Shown here: positions 1 through 7,602 of the stretch, one piece after another | Layout: the number at the start of each line of letters is the position of its first letter | How positions within the stretch are numbered: the first letter of the stretch is position 1 | Assembly: GCF_020216685.1 (NCBI RefSeq) | Contig: NZ_JAIWNS010000059.1 | Span: forward strand, 1-15,679 | Source: Methanospirillum hungatei | GTDB lineage: Archaea; Halobacteriota; Methanomicrobia; Methanomicrobiales; Methanospirillaceae | Reading direction: 5' to 3' | Length of the DNA: 15,679 nt | Notes under the pieces: model-generated | The model's database searches: none | Told to the model about the DNA's origin: nothing | The model's input: only the letters and a program-made list of their open reading frames with translations | Translations under genes and position numbers: made by a program

Positions 1-135
1 TGCCTTCCGGTGGTATGATGAGAGCAGCCCCCCTATCTCTGCTGACTTTTCGTAAATTGTAATTTTATGGTCTTTAGAAAGCCTGTATCCAGAAACAAGA
101 CCGGATATGCCTCCTCCTATTATTGCGATCCGCAT
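1..135 (-). CDS. FAD-dependent oxidoreductase (amine oxidase/phytoene desaturase-like), N-terminal part
   Basis: The minus strand from position 135 reads as 45 uninterrupted codons to the window edge, so only the N-terminus is present. It opens MRIAIIGGGISGL, the GxGxxG-type dinucleotide-binding loop of the FAD-binding Rossmann fold. An acidic residue that would bind the ribose follows at the end of strand 2 (ITIYEKS), and then a GG pair (EIGGLLSSY). This arrangement, starting at residue 1, is typical of the flavin amine oxidase / protoporphyrinogen oxidase / phytoene desaturase / UDP-galactopyranose mutase superfamily. The substrate cannot be told from this fragment. The gene is divergent from the CetZ gene, with 120 bases between the starts. 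The family call is fairly secure; the exact function is unknown. Confidence 0.75.
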   Translation of the reverse strand, partial: MRIAIIGGGISGLVSGYRLSKDHKITIYEKSAEIGGLLSSYHRKA

Positions 136-193
136 ATTCTGTTATAATCCCTTAGATATTCCCATCCTGCTCATTGAAGAAGCTTTTTGAATG

Positions 194-200
194 TATAAAG
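194..200 (+). promoter_or_regulatory. Candidate TATA box for the CetZ operon
   Basis: TATAAAG lies 56 bases before the CetZ start codon, inside the 120-base divergent spacer. Archaeal transcription usually starts about 25 bases downstream, which would give a leader of roughly 35 bases. A GGTG at 245-248 could serve as the ribosome site, 7 bases before the ATG. Assigned by position and consensus only. Confidence 0.35.
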
Positions 201-255
201 GAAAGATGTACCAAATAATCAGAATTCCCATATTTCATACAACTGGTGTACCTCC

Positions 256-1437
256 ATGAAAGTGTTTTTTATAGGATTTGGTCAGGCTGGTGGCAAAATT
301 GTTGACCGGTTCATTGAGTTTGACAATAGAACCAATGGCAGCAGTTTTCGTGCTATTGCAGTAAATACAGCCAGAACTGATCTGATGGGACTACAACACC
401 TCAATTTTGAGGATCGTGTCCTGATCGGTCAGACGAGCGTCAAAGGTCATGGCGTGGGGACCGATAATGATACCGGTGCCCAGATTACTTTTGACGAGAT
501 TGATATCATCATGAATGCCATTGACCGCAAAGGTATTGGCGATACTGAAGCATTCATCATCGTATCAGGACTTGGTGGCGGGACAGGTTCAGGCGGATCG
601 CCCGTGCTTGCACGGCATCTGAAAAAGATTTATAAAGAACCGGTCTATGTTCTGGGGATTCTCCCCGCTCCGGAAGAAGGGCGGTTATATTCCTATAATG
701 CAGCACGAAGTCTTGCAACTCTGGTAAAAGAAGCAGATAATGTTATTCTTTTTGACAACAGCGCCTGGAAAAATGAAGGCGAAAGTATCAAGGGTGCATT
801 TGACCGGTTGAATGATGAGATTGTCCGCAGGTTTGGGTTATTGTTCCGTGCAGGTGAGATAGGTCAGCTGGGTATCGGTGAGATGGTCGTCGATTCCAGC
901 GAGATCATCAATACCCTCCGGGGTGGAGGTATCAGTTCTGTCGGATATGCCATCAGCGAAGTTATCAATTCTGCTCCGGTTGAAAAGGACCGGAGTTTCT
1001 TTGATCGGATCATCGGAAGAAAACAGATAGAAGAACGACGTCCCGAGGATAAGCTGCTTGGTGAGGATAAGACCTCACGGATTTTGTCTCTGGTCAGACG
1101 GGCGATGCTTGGGCGGCTTACGTTGCCCTGTGAATATACCACCACCAGTCGTGCTCTTGTTCTGGTTGCCGGACCGCCTGATGACCTTGACCGGAAAGGG
1201 ATTGAAAAAGCCAAGAGCTGGGTTGAGGAGAACATCGCCGGTGTGGAGGTGCGAGGCGGAGATTATCCGGCCCAGAGCAGGTATGTTGCAGCTGTCGTTC
1301 TTTTAGCATCCATTGCAGATGCTCCACGGGTCACGAATCTGCTCGAGATTGCAAAGGAGACGAAAGCCACGTCAGAACGAATTGATGAAGAGAATGTTCT
1401 GAAACTGGATGAGAGTATTGAACCACTCTTTGAGTGA
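256..1437 (+). CDS. cetZ: CetZ-family archaeal tubulin-like GTPase
   Basis: Tubulin/FtsZ-superfamily GTPase of 393 residues, expected to polymerise with GTP in the cytoplasm; CetZ proteins influence cell shape and motility in haloarchaea. The N-terminal nucleotide loop is FIGFGQAGGKIVDRF (residues 5-19), N37-T38 fits the T2 region, and the tubulin signature GGGTGSG is at 107-113. The T7 (catalytic) loop region reads GEMVVDSSEIINTL (208-221). It lacks the NxDxxD pattern of true FtsZ and has Glu at 216, as in CetZ, where a T7-loop Glu is the residue mutated to block GTPase activity. The C-terminus after about residue 376 is an acidic tail ending ESIEPLFE. The start is the first ATG, with GGTG 7 bases upstream. 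The next gene starts 7 bases after the stop, so the two are probably co-transcribed. FtsZ is less likely because of the T7 loop and GVGTDNDTG region; the paralogue number is unknown. Confidence 0.9.
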   Translation: MKVFFIGFGQAGGKIVDRFIEFDNRTNGSSFRAIAVNTARTDLMGLQHLNFEDRVLIGQTSVKGHGVGTDNDTGAQITFDEIDIIMNAIDRKGIGDTEAFIIVSGLGGGTGSGGSPVLARHLKKIYKEPVYVLGILPAPEEGRLYSYNAARSLATLVKEADNVILFDNSAWKNEGESIKGAFDRLNDEIVRRFGLLFRAGEIGQLGIGEMVVDSSEIINTLRGGGISSVGYAISEVINSAPVEKDRSFFDRIIGRKQIEERRPEDKLLGEDKTSRILSLVRRAMLGRLTLPCEYTTTSRALVLVAGPPDDLDRKGIEKAKSWVEENIAGVEVRGGDYPAQSRYVAAVVLLASIADAPRVTNLLEIAKETKATSERIDEENVLKLDESIEPLFE

Positions 1438-1444
1438 GGGAGTT

Positions 1445-2638
1445 ATGAAGACTGGATCATTAATCATCTTTTTAAGTATCATTTTTTGTTTCATTGCTAT
1501 TCCGGCAATGGCCAGTGTTGAAGTCGGTCATGTGAATGTGAAGCCTTCCGGAGATCTTGAATCCGGTAAGTCGAATGTTTCTGCAGATCTTCAGCTGAGT
1601 TTTGTCTCGACTGGGGGCACGACCTTTCCCAATGATGAGAGTATATCCTTGAAAACCGAACTTGAAAATCCGGTCTGGACATACTCCATCATCCTTGATG
1701 GTGTGGAAAATCCCAGACCGGCGGTCAGTAAGAAACAACTTGATCTCTCCGGATGGGAACTCTCCTATGAGAACGTCGATGAAAGTGTCAAAGTCAATCT
1801 GAAAGGAATGGCACCAAAGGTCGATAGTTCCAAAGAGATAGTTGTTGTTTCGGTGAACGTGGCAACCCCCGGAGGCCGGGTGAAGGAGACCGTAAAGAAT
1901 GTCACGGCATTTGTTACGAATCCAGGTGAACTGAAGGGCGATATTTCAACAGTAAAAGAGGCCTACTCAAAACTTGAGAAGGATATTGCCCAGAACAAGG
2001 CCGATGGGATAGATGTTTCCAAGGCTGAAGCAAAGGCAAAGGAGGCATTAAACTCATTGAATTCAGCAGCCGGTGCAAGTTATTCAAATGCCCAGATCTA
2101 TATCAAGAATGCAAATACCTACATCAAGGATGCCTATGCGATGCTTGACATGGGTCTGTCCCAGAAAGCTATCAAAGATGCAAAGGAAGCCATAGACAAG
2201 ACCGATGAATGGATCAGCTACTTTAAGACCGAGAAAGAACTTGGGAGTGATCCACGCCTTGCCCCGATTATTACCAAGCGTGAGTTTGCTGCAGAAGACG
2301 TGAGTGATGCAAAAGAGCTCTATGATGCCGGTAAATATACTGAAGCCAGGAAAAAAGCTGAAGAAGCATATCAGAAGGCAGATGAAGTATTCACGGCAAC
2401 CCAGGATTTGAATGCAGAACTTGAGGCCGCTCCCAAGGGATTCCAATTCCCTGACCTGTCTGGTATAATCCCCTATATTATTGGAATCATTATTGTTGCA
2501 ATTGTTGGGTTTGTTCTTTTCCGAATCATGAAGAACCGTGGCGGCAAAGGTGGCGGAAAGGGCGGCGGTGGCAGTTTCGGCTCCCGTGACCGGCCAAAGA
2601 AGAAGTCAACTGCTCATCAGTATGATGAGCTCTTTTAA
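1445..2638 (+). CDS. Secreted coiled-coil protein with single C-terminal membrane anchor, in operon with CetZ
   Basis: Unrecognised protein of 397 residues. The start at 1445 is chosen over an in-frame upstream ATG at 1409, which lies inside cetZ, because a strong GTGAGGGAG (1434-1442) lies directly before it. Features in order: a signal peptide (1-23, hydrophobic core ending AMAS); a probably beta-rich outer domain (24-160) with sequons at N44 and N152; a Lys/Ala/Glu-rich helical region (165-330) with repeated KA(E/K)EA-like heptads, probably coiled coil; a transmembrane helix (340-362); and a basic, Gly-rich cytoplasmic tail (363-397) ending HQYDELF. The topology would be mostly outside the cell with about 35 residues inside. 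Only 7 bases separate it from cetZ. I infer a membrane tether or signal transducer for CetZ filaments. A surface or cell-envelope protein merely co-expressed with CetZ is the alternative. Confidence 0.8.
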   Translation: MKTGSLIIFLSIIFCFIAIPAMASVEVGHVNVKPSGDLESGKSNVSADLQLSFVSTGGTTFPNDESISLKTELENPVWTYSIILDGVENPRPAVSKKQLDLSGWELSYENVDESVKVNLKGMAPKVDSSKEIVVVSVNVATPGGRVKETVKNVTAFVTNPGELKGDISTVKEAYSKLEKDIAQNKADGIDVSKAEAKAKEALNSLNSAAGASYSNAQIYIKNANTYIKDAYAMLDMGLSQKAIKDAKEAIDKTDEWISYFKTEKELGSDPRLAPIITKREFAAEDVSDAKELYDAGKYTEARKKAEEAYQKADEVFTATQDLNAELEAAPKGFQFPDLSGIIPYIIGIIIVAIVGFVLFRIMKNRGGKGGGKGGGGSFGSRDRPKKKSTAHQYDELF

Positions 2639-2643
2639 TCATC

Positions 2644-2657
2644 TTTTTTTATCTTTT
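2644..2657 (+). terminator. T-tract terminator of the CetZ operon
   Basis: Six bases after the stop codon of the membrane protein a run of seven T (2644-2650) is followed by a second T cluster (2654-2657). Archaeal RNA polymerase terminates on such tracts without a hairpin. The strand and position fit the end of the cetZ unit. Confidence 0.5.
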
Positions 2658-2686
2658 CATTTGAACTGATGTATCCGAACCGTAAC

Positions 2687-2802
2687 TTTCATTGGACTGA
2701 GCACAAAGTGCAACCTGCCTGAATAGTTTGGGAATGAAAAATATCTTTTCACATCAGGTTGTGTGGCTGAAATATCGCTTATTTCACGCAAGTCCAATGA
2801 AA
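2687..2802. ncRNA. Candidate structured RNA or relic element with nested inverted repeats
   Basis: This 116-base block lies between the T tracts of two convergent genes. The outer arms are a perfect 12-base inverted repeat, TTTCATTGGACT (2687-2698) and AGTCCAATGAAA (2791-2802). Inside are three further stems: GCAC/GTGC (2701-2704, 2708-2711); AACCTG/CAGGTT (2712-2717, 2755-2760), capped by TGAAAA/TTTTCA (2735-2740, 2746-2751); and TGAAATA/TATTTCA (2768-2774, 2780-2786), extended by TGTG/CGCA (2762-2765, 2787-2790). Together they form a four-way junction in which the last stem abuts the outer stem. No open reading frame of note covers it. The strand is unclear: a TATA-like AAAATATC on the minus strand near 2819-2826 could start a transcript at about 2800. 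No flanking target duplication is visible. A transposon relic is the alternative. Confidence 0.3.
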
Positions 2803-2875
2803 TGATATGTGCCAGGTTGATATTTTCACTGAATAGCCATCATACATATGTGCTGGTAAGCGAACGCTGAACGAC

Positions 2876-2882
2876 AAAAAAA
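2876..2882 (-). terminator. T-tract terminator of the Agl23-like gene
   Basis: Seven A on the plus strand read as seven T on the minus strand, 14 bases past the TAA stop at 2896-2898. This fits an archaeal oligo-T terminator for the leftward transcript. Confidence 0.45.
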
Positions 2883-2895
2883 GGTCAGAAGTAGA

Positions 2896-4443
2896 TTAAT
2901 TTAGTGCTGTATTATTTCCCTTGACAAACACGTCAAGGTTTACCGTTCCCATCTTTCCATCCCGAAGGAAGTACCACTCCAGAGCCCGATGCTGGTTATC
3001 ATACAAGGAAAACCAGTAGCTGAGGTGATATACTCTCTTCTCATATCCGGGCAGGGAAGCATAACTGTCGGTATCATGGGTGATGATAATATCCGGTTCC
3101 TTCCCACTCCATACCATCGGATCGACTTTTTTGCCATAAAACAGGATCTTATCCCATCTGCCACCCCGGTAGTACCAGGGAAGCGGCCAGTAGGAGTCGG
3201 ATGCGACAACCACGGTCTTTGCAGTATCTATCAATGCCATGACATCACGCATATCCTCTGAGTTCTGGACCTGTACGATGGGTTCGTTCATATCTACCGG
3301 AGTAAAGCAGACATGCATCGTCATTCCGAGCAGGAAGAGAAGGGTGATACATCCTGCGATTACTTTTTTCCCTTCTATCCGGTAGGATGCAAGAAATATG
3401 AGCGGGAATAACTGATGAATCAAAAGCCAGGGAACTTTCTCTCCCACCCACCCATAAAACACCAGAGTACAACTGGTCCATATGATGAACAGGATCATCA
3501 GGAGTGATGTTTTTTCACCGGGAATCCCTTGTTCTTCAGGATCGGTTCTTCTCACCTGACAAAGTCCTTTGTCTTTGAAACCCCAGTGCCAGATGCTGTA
3601 TATAGCCAGGATAAGCAGGGGAATTTCATAGAGAAGGAGCATGATGAGGTACCAGTACGGCGGACCACACAGCCTGCACTGGTCATGCATAGATGTCCAG
3701 TGTTCAATGGCCTTAAACGGTGCCTCAAAGAACATCTCAGGATGGGTGAAGAATGAGGTATAGAAGACAAATCCGATACCGGCTGCGATGAGAACTGCAC
3801 CGATGAGATCCCGTTTCCAGGTATCCGGAAGGGTTATGCGATGGTAATAGAGGAGAGCGATGAAAAAGACTCCAAATACCAGGATGGCAACCGGCATATC
3901 CTCTTTGAGACACATACCACATGCTGCAGCACTACCTGCCAGGAGTGCCCAACCCGGTTTTTTATATTCGATATACGCAAGGATTGCAAGGAGCAGCAGA
4001 ACGGTGAAGAATAACTGGAAGATATCATGACGCAGGAATCGTGAAAAATACACCATATTCGGCGAGAAAGCAAAGAACAGAGCTGCCCAGACCGCATGAT
4101 TTTTCGAGAGCCAGCCGGTTCTGTAAATACCGTATATCAGAATAATAATGGCCGAACCAAACACTGCCGGGAGCAGTCTTACAAGAAGATCAGAATCCCC
4201 GAAGATCTTGAACACCGCTGCAGTGATGTAATAGAGAAACGGCCCATGATACATGGGATCATACTGATACACTCCTTTGGTCAGGAGTTCATAACTAAAC
4301 CAGGCATGGATAGCCTCATCATGATGGAGTAATTTAAGATTCGGCAGGATCACCCGGAGGAGAAATCCTGCAAGAAAAATGATCCCGAAGATCTGTGCAC
4401 CAGAACATTGTGCATATCGTTCCCGTAATACCTGAATATTCAT
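2896..4443 (-). CDS. Agl23-like GT-C membrane protein (TIGR03663 family)
   Basis: Integral membrane protein of 515 residues with about ten hydrophobic helices and a soluble C-terminal domain (about 385-515). The first extracytoplasmic loop holds LLHHDEAIHAWFSYELL (38-54) and then YHGPFLYY (65-72). The acidic pair D42-E43 there matches the catalytic-loop position of GT-C glycosyltransferases (PMT/ArnT/GT39-like). This pattern is what I recall of the TIGR03663 family, named flippase activity-associated protein Agl23 and linked to archaeal N-glycosylation and lipid-linked sugar handling. The donor and acceptor are not visible. The start at 4443 has GAGGCAG about 10 bases upstream on its strand, and a TATA-like TAAATATC near 4520-4529 could give it its own promoter. 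It lies 198 bases downstream of uS10 and need not be in that operon. Confidence 0.75.
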   Translation of the reverse strand: MNIQVLRERYAQCSGAQIFGIIFLAGFLLRVILPNLKLLHHDEAIHAWFSYELLTKGVYQYDPMYHGPFLYYITAAVFKIFGDSDLLVRLLPAVFGSAIIILIYGIYRTGWLSKNHAVWAALFFAFSPNMVYFSRFLRHDIFQLFFTVLLLLAILAYIEYKKPGWALLAGSAAACGMCLKEDMPVAILVFGVFFIALLYYHRITLPDTWKRDLIGAVLIAAGIGFVFYTSFFTHPEMFFEAPFKAIEHWTSMHDQCRLCGPPYWYLIMLLLYEIPLLILAIYSIWHWGFKDKGLCQVRRTDPEEQGIPGEKTSLLMILFIIWTSCTLVFYGWVGEKVPWLLIHQLFPLIFLASYRIEGKKVIAGCITLLFLLGMTMHVCFTPVDMNEPIVQVQNSEDMRDVMALIDTAKTVVVASDSYWPLPWYYRGGRWDKILFYGKKVDPMVWSGKEPDIIITHDTDSYASLPGYEKRVYHLSYWFSLYDNQHRALEWYFLRDGKMGTVNLDVFVKGNNTALN

Positions 4444-4519
4444 TGTTATTCTGCCTCGGAAGGTATACCGTACAGTTCCATAGAACAGGTATGTTTGTAT
4501 GAAAAAAATGCGTCCAGTA

Positions 4520-4529
4520 GATATTTACA
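4520..4529 (-). promoter_or_regulatory. Candidate TATA box for the Agl23-like gene
   Basis: On the minus strand the 198-base spacer between uS10 and the Agl23-like gene contains TGTAAATATC about 80 bases before the start codon. A pyrimidine-rich stretch just after uS10 (about 4552-4570, minus strand CTTTCTTTTCCTATTT) could end the upstream transcript first. Both are consensus-based guesses. Confidence 0.3.
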
Positions 4530-4641
4530 TCTGTTCCCTGTTCGTCCAATAAATAGGAAAAGAAAGGTATCCTCCTGAAGAGGTACTGTGGACGATATTG
4601 GGATTATTGCGGCTTATTATGAAAAGCCACCCATATTTGTC

Positions 4642-4950
4642 TCAGCTTTCAAGGACAATCTCAATACCGATGTCCTTTGGTACCTGGGTACGCATGAGCT
4701 GACGAAGAGCACGCTCATCAGCATCAAGATCAATGAGACGCTTATGAACCCGCATCTGCCAGCGGTCCCAGGTAGCTGTCCCTTCCCCATCCGGACTTTT
4801 TCTGATGGGTACTACAAGCTTTCTGGTAGGAAGGGGAATAGGACCGGCCAGATTGACACCGGTCCGCTCAGCGATCTCTTTAATCTTTTCGCACACTTCT
4901 TCTACTTTCTGATAGTCGGTTCCGGTGAGTCGGATTCTGGCCTTCTGCAT
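4642..4950 (-). CDS. rps10: 30S ribosomal protein uS10
   Basis: Small-subunit ribosomal protein uS10, 102 residues, the normal archaeal length. The sequence starts [19 protein letters not shown] and contains the conserved [18 protein letters not shown] segment and the C-terminal [13 protein letters not shown]. The start at 4950 is preferred over an in-frame upstream ATG at 5001, which would overlap aEF1A and add a non-conserved extension. A GGTG lies about 7 bases before the chosen ATG. It follows the aEF1A stop (4968) by 17 bases on the same strand, the usual tuf-rps10 order in archaea, so the two are almost certainly co-transcribed. Confidence 0.95.
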   Translation of the reverse strand: MQKARIRLTGTDYQKVEEVCEKIKEIAERTGVNLAGPIPLPTRKLVVPIRKSPDGEGTATWDRWQMRVHKRLIDLDADERALRQLMRTQVPKDIGIEIVLES

Positions 4951-4967
4951 GATAACACCGAATTCTA

Positions 4968-6245
4968 TCAGCGCATCTGCTTCTTGACTACGTCGATACA
5001 CATTCCGGCAGCAATGGTCTGACCCATATCACGGATTGCAAACCGTCCAAGCTGCGGGAATTCCTTGGCGTTTTCAAGACAGAGCGGCTTGGTCGGGTGG
5101 CACTTGATGATTGCTGCATCTCCGGCCTTCAGGAAGGTCGGGTTCTCTTCAAGGGTCTGACCAGTACGTGGGTCAAGCTTCTTGACGAGTTCAGTGAATG
5201 TACAGGCGGTCTGTGCAGTGTGACAGTGGAATACCGGAGTATATCCGACGGTGATTGCACTTGGGTGCTGGAGCACGACGATCTGTGCGGTGAATTCCTC
5301 TGCGACTGCCGGCGGGTTGTCAGATGCCCCACAGACGTCACCACGGCGGACATCGTCCTTACCGATACCACGGACGTTGAACCCGATGTTGTCACCAGGT
5401 ACTGCCTGTGGGATTTCTTCGTGGTGCATCTCAATGGACTTGACTTCTCCAGACTTGTTTGCAGGCATGAAGGTAACGTTCATACCTTTCTTGAGGATAC
5501 CGGTTTCAACACGGCCGACCGGAACAGTTCCGATACCTGAGATGGAGTATGCATCCTGAATCGGGACACGGAGCGGCTTTTCGGTTGGCTTGTCCGGAAC
5601 TTCGAGCTCATCGAGGAGTCCGAAGAGTGTCTTCCCCTTGTACCAGGGCATCTTGTCAGAGTTCTTGGTGATGTTGTCACCTTCGAATGCACTGATTGGG
5701 ATGAACTTGACGGTGTCAGGGTTGGTTCCGACCATTTTCAGGAGGGCACCGACATCAGACTTGACCTGGTTGAAGCGTGCTTCGTCATAGTTGGATGCAT
5801 CCATCTTGTTGACTGCAACGATAAGCTGCTTGATACCGAGGGTCTTGGACAGGAAGACGTGCTCCTTGGTCTGTTCCATGACACCATCAGGTGCTGCAAC
5901 GACGATGACTGCCGCGTCTGCCTGTGAGGCACCGGTGATCATGTTTTTGACAAAGTCTCTGTGTCCTGGACAGTCCACGACAGTGAAGTAGTACTTGTCG
6001 GTGTCGAAACGCTTGTGTGCAATATCAATAGTGATACCACGCTCACGCTCTTCCTTCAGGTTGTCCATAACCCAGGCAAAAGCGAATGAACCCTTACCCT
6101 TTGATTCTGCTTCCTTCTTGTACTGTTCAATGATGTGTGCCGGAACGGCTCCGGCTTCGTACATCAGTCTGCCGACGGTAGTTGACTTACCATGGTCGAT
6201 GTGACCAATAACAGCGAGGTTAATGTGGGGCTTTTCAGTTGCCAT
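4968..6245 (-). CDS. tuf: Translation elongation factor 1-alpha (aEF1A)
   Basis: Archaeal EF1A, 425 residues, full length. It is a GTPase that carries aminoacyl-tRNA to the ribosomal A site. Motifs seen: G1 GHIDHGKS (14-21), G2 GITID (70-74), G3 DCPGH (91-95), G4 NKMD (146-149), and a G5 SAFEGDN region. The two beta-barrel domains fill the C-terminal half ([19 protein letters not shown] and [11 protein letters not shown] are recognisable). The start at 6245 is supported by two upstream GGAGG sites. uS10 follows at 17 bases. Upstream there is a promoter and a divergent gene rather than aEF2/uS7, so the tuf-rps10 pair stands as its own unit here. Confidence 0.97.
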   Translation of the reverse strand: MATEKPHINLAVIGHIDHGKSTTVGRLMYEAGAVPAHIIEQYKKEAESKGKGSFAFAWVMDNLKEERERGITIDIAHKRFDTDKYYFTVVDCPGHRDFVKNMITGASQADAAVIVVAAPDGVMEQTKEHVFLSKTLGIKQLIVAVNKMDASNYDEARFNQVKSDVGALLKMVGTNPDTVKFIPISAFEGDNITKNSDKMPWYKGKTLFGLLDELEVPDKPTEKPLRVPIQDAYSISGIGTVPVGRVETGILKKGMNVTFMPANKSGEVKSIEMHHEEIPQAVPGDNIGFNVRGIGKDDVRRGDVCGASDNPPAVAEEFTAQIVVLQHPSAITVGYTPVFHCHTAQTACTFTELVKKLDPRTGQTLEENPTFLKAGDAAIIKCHPTKPLCLENAKEFPQLGRFAIRDMGQTIAAGMCIDVVKKQMR

Positions 6246-6255
6246 ATATACAAAT

Positions 6256-6269
6256 CCTCCAATACCTCC
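6256..6269 (-). promoter_or_regulatory. Tandem Shine-Dalgarno sites of aEF1A
   Basis: Two GGAGG pentamers on the minus strand (6256-6260 and 6265-6269, four bases apart) precede the aEF1A ATG. The nearer one is 10 bases away, and it decides the start. Tandem sites are compatible with very high translation of this abundant protein. Confidence 0.6.
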
Positions 6270-6333
6270 GCACGATATCAGAACTGCAAAGCACAGCCCG
6301 GTTATGCGAGTATTACATATTTGATAGAAGTCC

Positions 6334-6342
6334 TTTTAATAT
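6334..6342 (-). promoter_or_regulatory. TATA box of aEF1A-uS10, possibly bidirectional
   Basis: ATATTAAAA on the minus strand lies about 90 bases before the aEF1A start and would set transcription near 6309, leaving a leader of about 65 bases. The same AT-rich block reads TTTTAATAT on the plus strand and could start transcription near 6367 toward the small gene at 6428. Confidence 0.4.
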
Positions 6343-6427
6343 TTTTCACTATGGATCTCATAGAGAATGAACGCCTGAAATTCTGTTATGAGGTGGGAAA
6401 CGAAGTGGTTAATAGGTTTTCAGGGGA

Positions 6428-6751
6428 ATGATCAGATTACGAATGAAGTCTATTCCGATTATCAGGGAACCAGGTTCTGACCGGGCTTATGTCGAATGCG
6501 CCTCTGGAAAACTGCCAGTGCACACAAGGTGCTCATATTGCCTGAATTGTAAAGGGATTCAGGTTGGGGCGCGGGTTATGCCTTCTCCTTACGAGACCGC
6601 GTATTCCCAGATAAAAGGTGGTTCAGTTCCGCCTGAGATCCTGATGGAAGCTGCGATGCAGTTCAATAGCCTGGTACGGGACGGGTCTGCCGTGGCATGT
6701 GATGATGAAAAGGGACAAGGATATACTCCCCGATTCAAATCACGACTCTGA
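6428..6751 (+). CDS. Small Cys-rich protein of unknown function
   Basis: Open reading frame of 107 residues that I do not recognise. The N-terminal half holds C24 and then C35-x2-C38-x2-C41 (TRCSYCLNCKG), a compact CxxCxxC cluster that could bind zinc or an Fe-S centre; a fifth Cys is at 91. The middle (55-80) looks helical. The start is uncertain. ATG 6428 has GGGGA only one base upstream, and ATG 6443 is an alternative. A 26-codon frame at 6351-6431 overlaps by ATGA but probably lies partly upstream of the transcript. The gene is divergent from aEF1A and convergent with cobS (38 bases between stops). Composition and amino acid mix look protein-like, so a real gene is more likely than chance. 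Confidence 0.55.
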   Translation: MIRLRMKSIPIIREPGSDRAYVECASGKLPVHTRCSYCLNCKGIQVGARVMPSPYETAYSQIKGGSVPPEILMEAAMQFNSLVRDGSAVACDDEKGQGYTPRFKSRL

Positions 6752-6789
6752 TAGTCATACAGGAGATTTTTGGGGGTATCGGAGGGGTC

Positions 6790-7521
6790 TTAGAAAAGGG
6801 TGATGACAAGTAGTGTCAGAAGAGCGCAGCGGCTTATCTCTCCGGTGGCACCGGTCACATCTCCGTTGACTCCCCCAAATAACCGGTCGGCAAGATATCT
6901 CATACAAAAGGGGAGCAGGATCAGTCCAATCCCGGCAGCTCCCTTTGCCTCCCAGGAGAGGGGGAGCAGAAAAGCAGGAATCAGAAGCAGCGTTGCCGGG
7001 ATGACAAACCAGATTTTTGCTCTCTCATGAAGGGTTGCATGAAGTCCCTCATGGAATGGTCTTCCGAATATTGTCAGCATCGCCATACTCCATTTCCCCC
7101 CCGTTTCTGCGAAGATGAGTGCTGATGCAGCAGTCAGAACATCCGGGAATGAACTGAGCGAGGCGATGGCCAGGAAAGTTACCATCATCCCAAGAGCCAG
7201 GGCTCCGGTTCCGGTCTGCCGATCTGTCAGTGCCCGAATCCTCTTCTCCTGGGATCCATGTGCCATGAGTCCGTCTCCAAAGTCCAAAAGCCCGTCCAGA
7301 TGATTGGCACCTGATATCAGCAGCACCAATCCGATTGCCATTACTGCCAGAACAAGTGATGGAGCCGGGAGCAGGAGGATTATGAGCGCTCCTATTCCGC
7401 CCGTGATATATCCGGCCAGGGGGTAGAGCCAGGTATTACATGCGAATGCTTCGAAGGGGGCGGTTTTTCCAAGGGGAAGGACGGTGGTGAACTGGAGCAG
7501 TGCACGGATAGCCTCAAACAT
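6790..7521 (-). CDS. cobS: Adenosylcobinamide-GDP ribazoletransferase (cobalamin synthase)
   Basis: CobS, 243 residues, the usual length. This membrane enzyme joins adenosylcobinamide-GDP with alpha-ribazole (or its phosphate) to give adenosylcobalamin (phosphate), the last assembly step of the nucleotide loop. Motifs: HLDGLLDFGDG (74-84), the acidic metal-binding signature; R101-Q102 with TGTGALALG; and GGVNGDVTGATGE (216-228), the second conserved signature. The remainder is hydrophobic helices typical of CobS. It is divergent from cobT, with 81 bases between the starts. The ribosome site is weak (GAGTAG about 4 bases before the ATG). The call is firm. Confidence 0.95.
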   Translation of the reverse strand: MFEAIRALLQFTTVLPLGKTAPFEAFACNTWLYPLAGYITGGIGALIILLLPAPSLVLAVMAIGLVLLISGANHLDGLLDFGDGLMAHGSQEKRIRALTDRQTGTGALALGMMVTFLAIASLSSFPDVLTAASALIFAETGGKWSMAMLTIFGRPFHEGLHATLHERAKIWFVIPATLLLIPAFLLPLSWEAKGAAGIGLILLPFCMRYLADRLFGGVNGDVTGATGEISRCALLTLLVITLF

Positions 7522-7542
7522 GACTACTCAGATCGTTTGGAT

Positions 7543-7557
7543 CCCTTCTGATAAGGG
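7543..7557. promoter_or_regulatory. Small inverted repeat in the cobS-cobT divergent spacer
   Basis: CCCTT (7543-7547) and AAGGG (7553-7557) are perfect complements around a 5-base centre in the 81-base spacer between the divergent cobalamin genes. It could be an operator or chance; arms this short are weak evidence. No clear TATA box is visible in the spacer. Confidence 0.2.
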
Positions 7558-7602
7558 CGTATGGGAGGGAGCGAGAGTTTGATGGTGGATTCAGAGTAAC
7601 GG

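Noticed and set aside
1409..1444. Upstream start for the membrane protein at 1409
   Set aside because: It lies inside cetZ, lacks a ribosome site, and would put 12 residues before a well-formed signal peptide; 1445 has GAGGGAG directly upstream.
4588..5022. Plus-strand frame of 144 codons
   Set aside because: It is antisense to uS10 and the end of aEF1A, both firmly identified.
6351..6431. 26-codon frame (MDLIENERLKFCYE...) with ATGA overlap to the Cys-rich gene
   Set aside because: It starts within about 10 bases of the probable TATA block, so a transcript from that box would begin inside it; it is too short to support alone.
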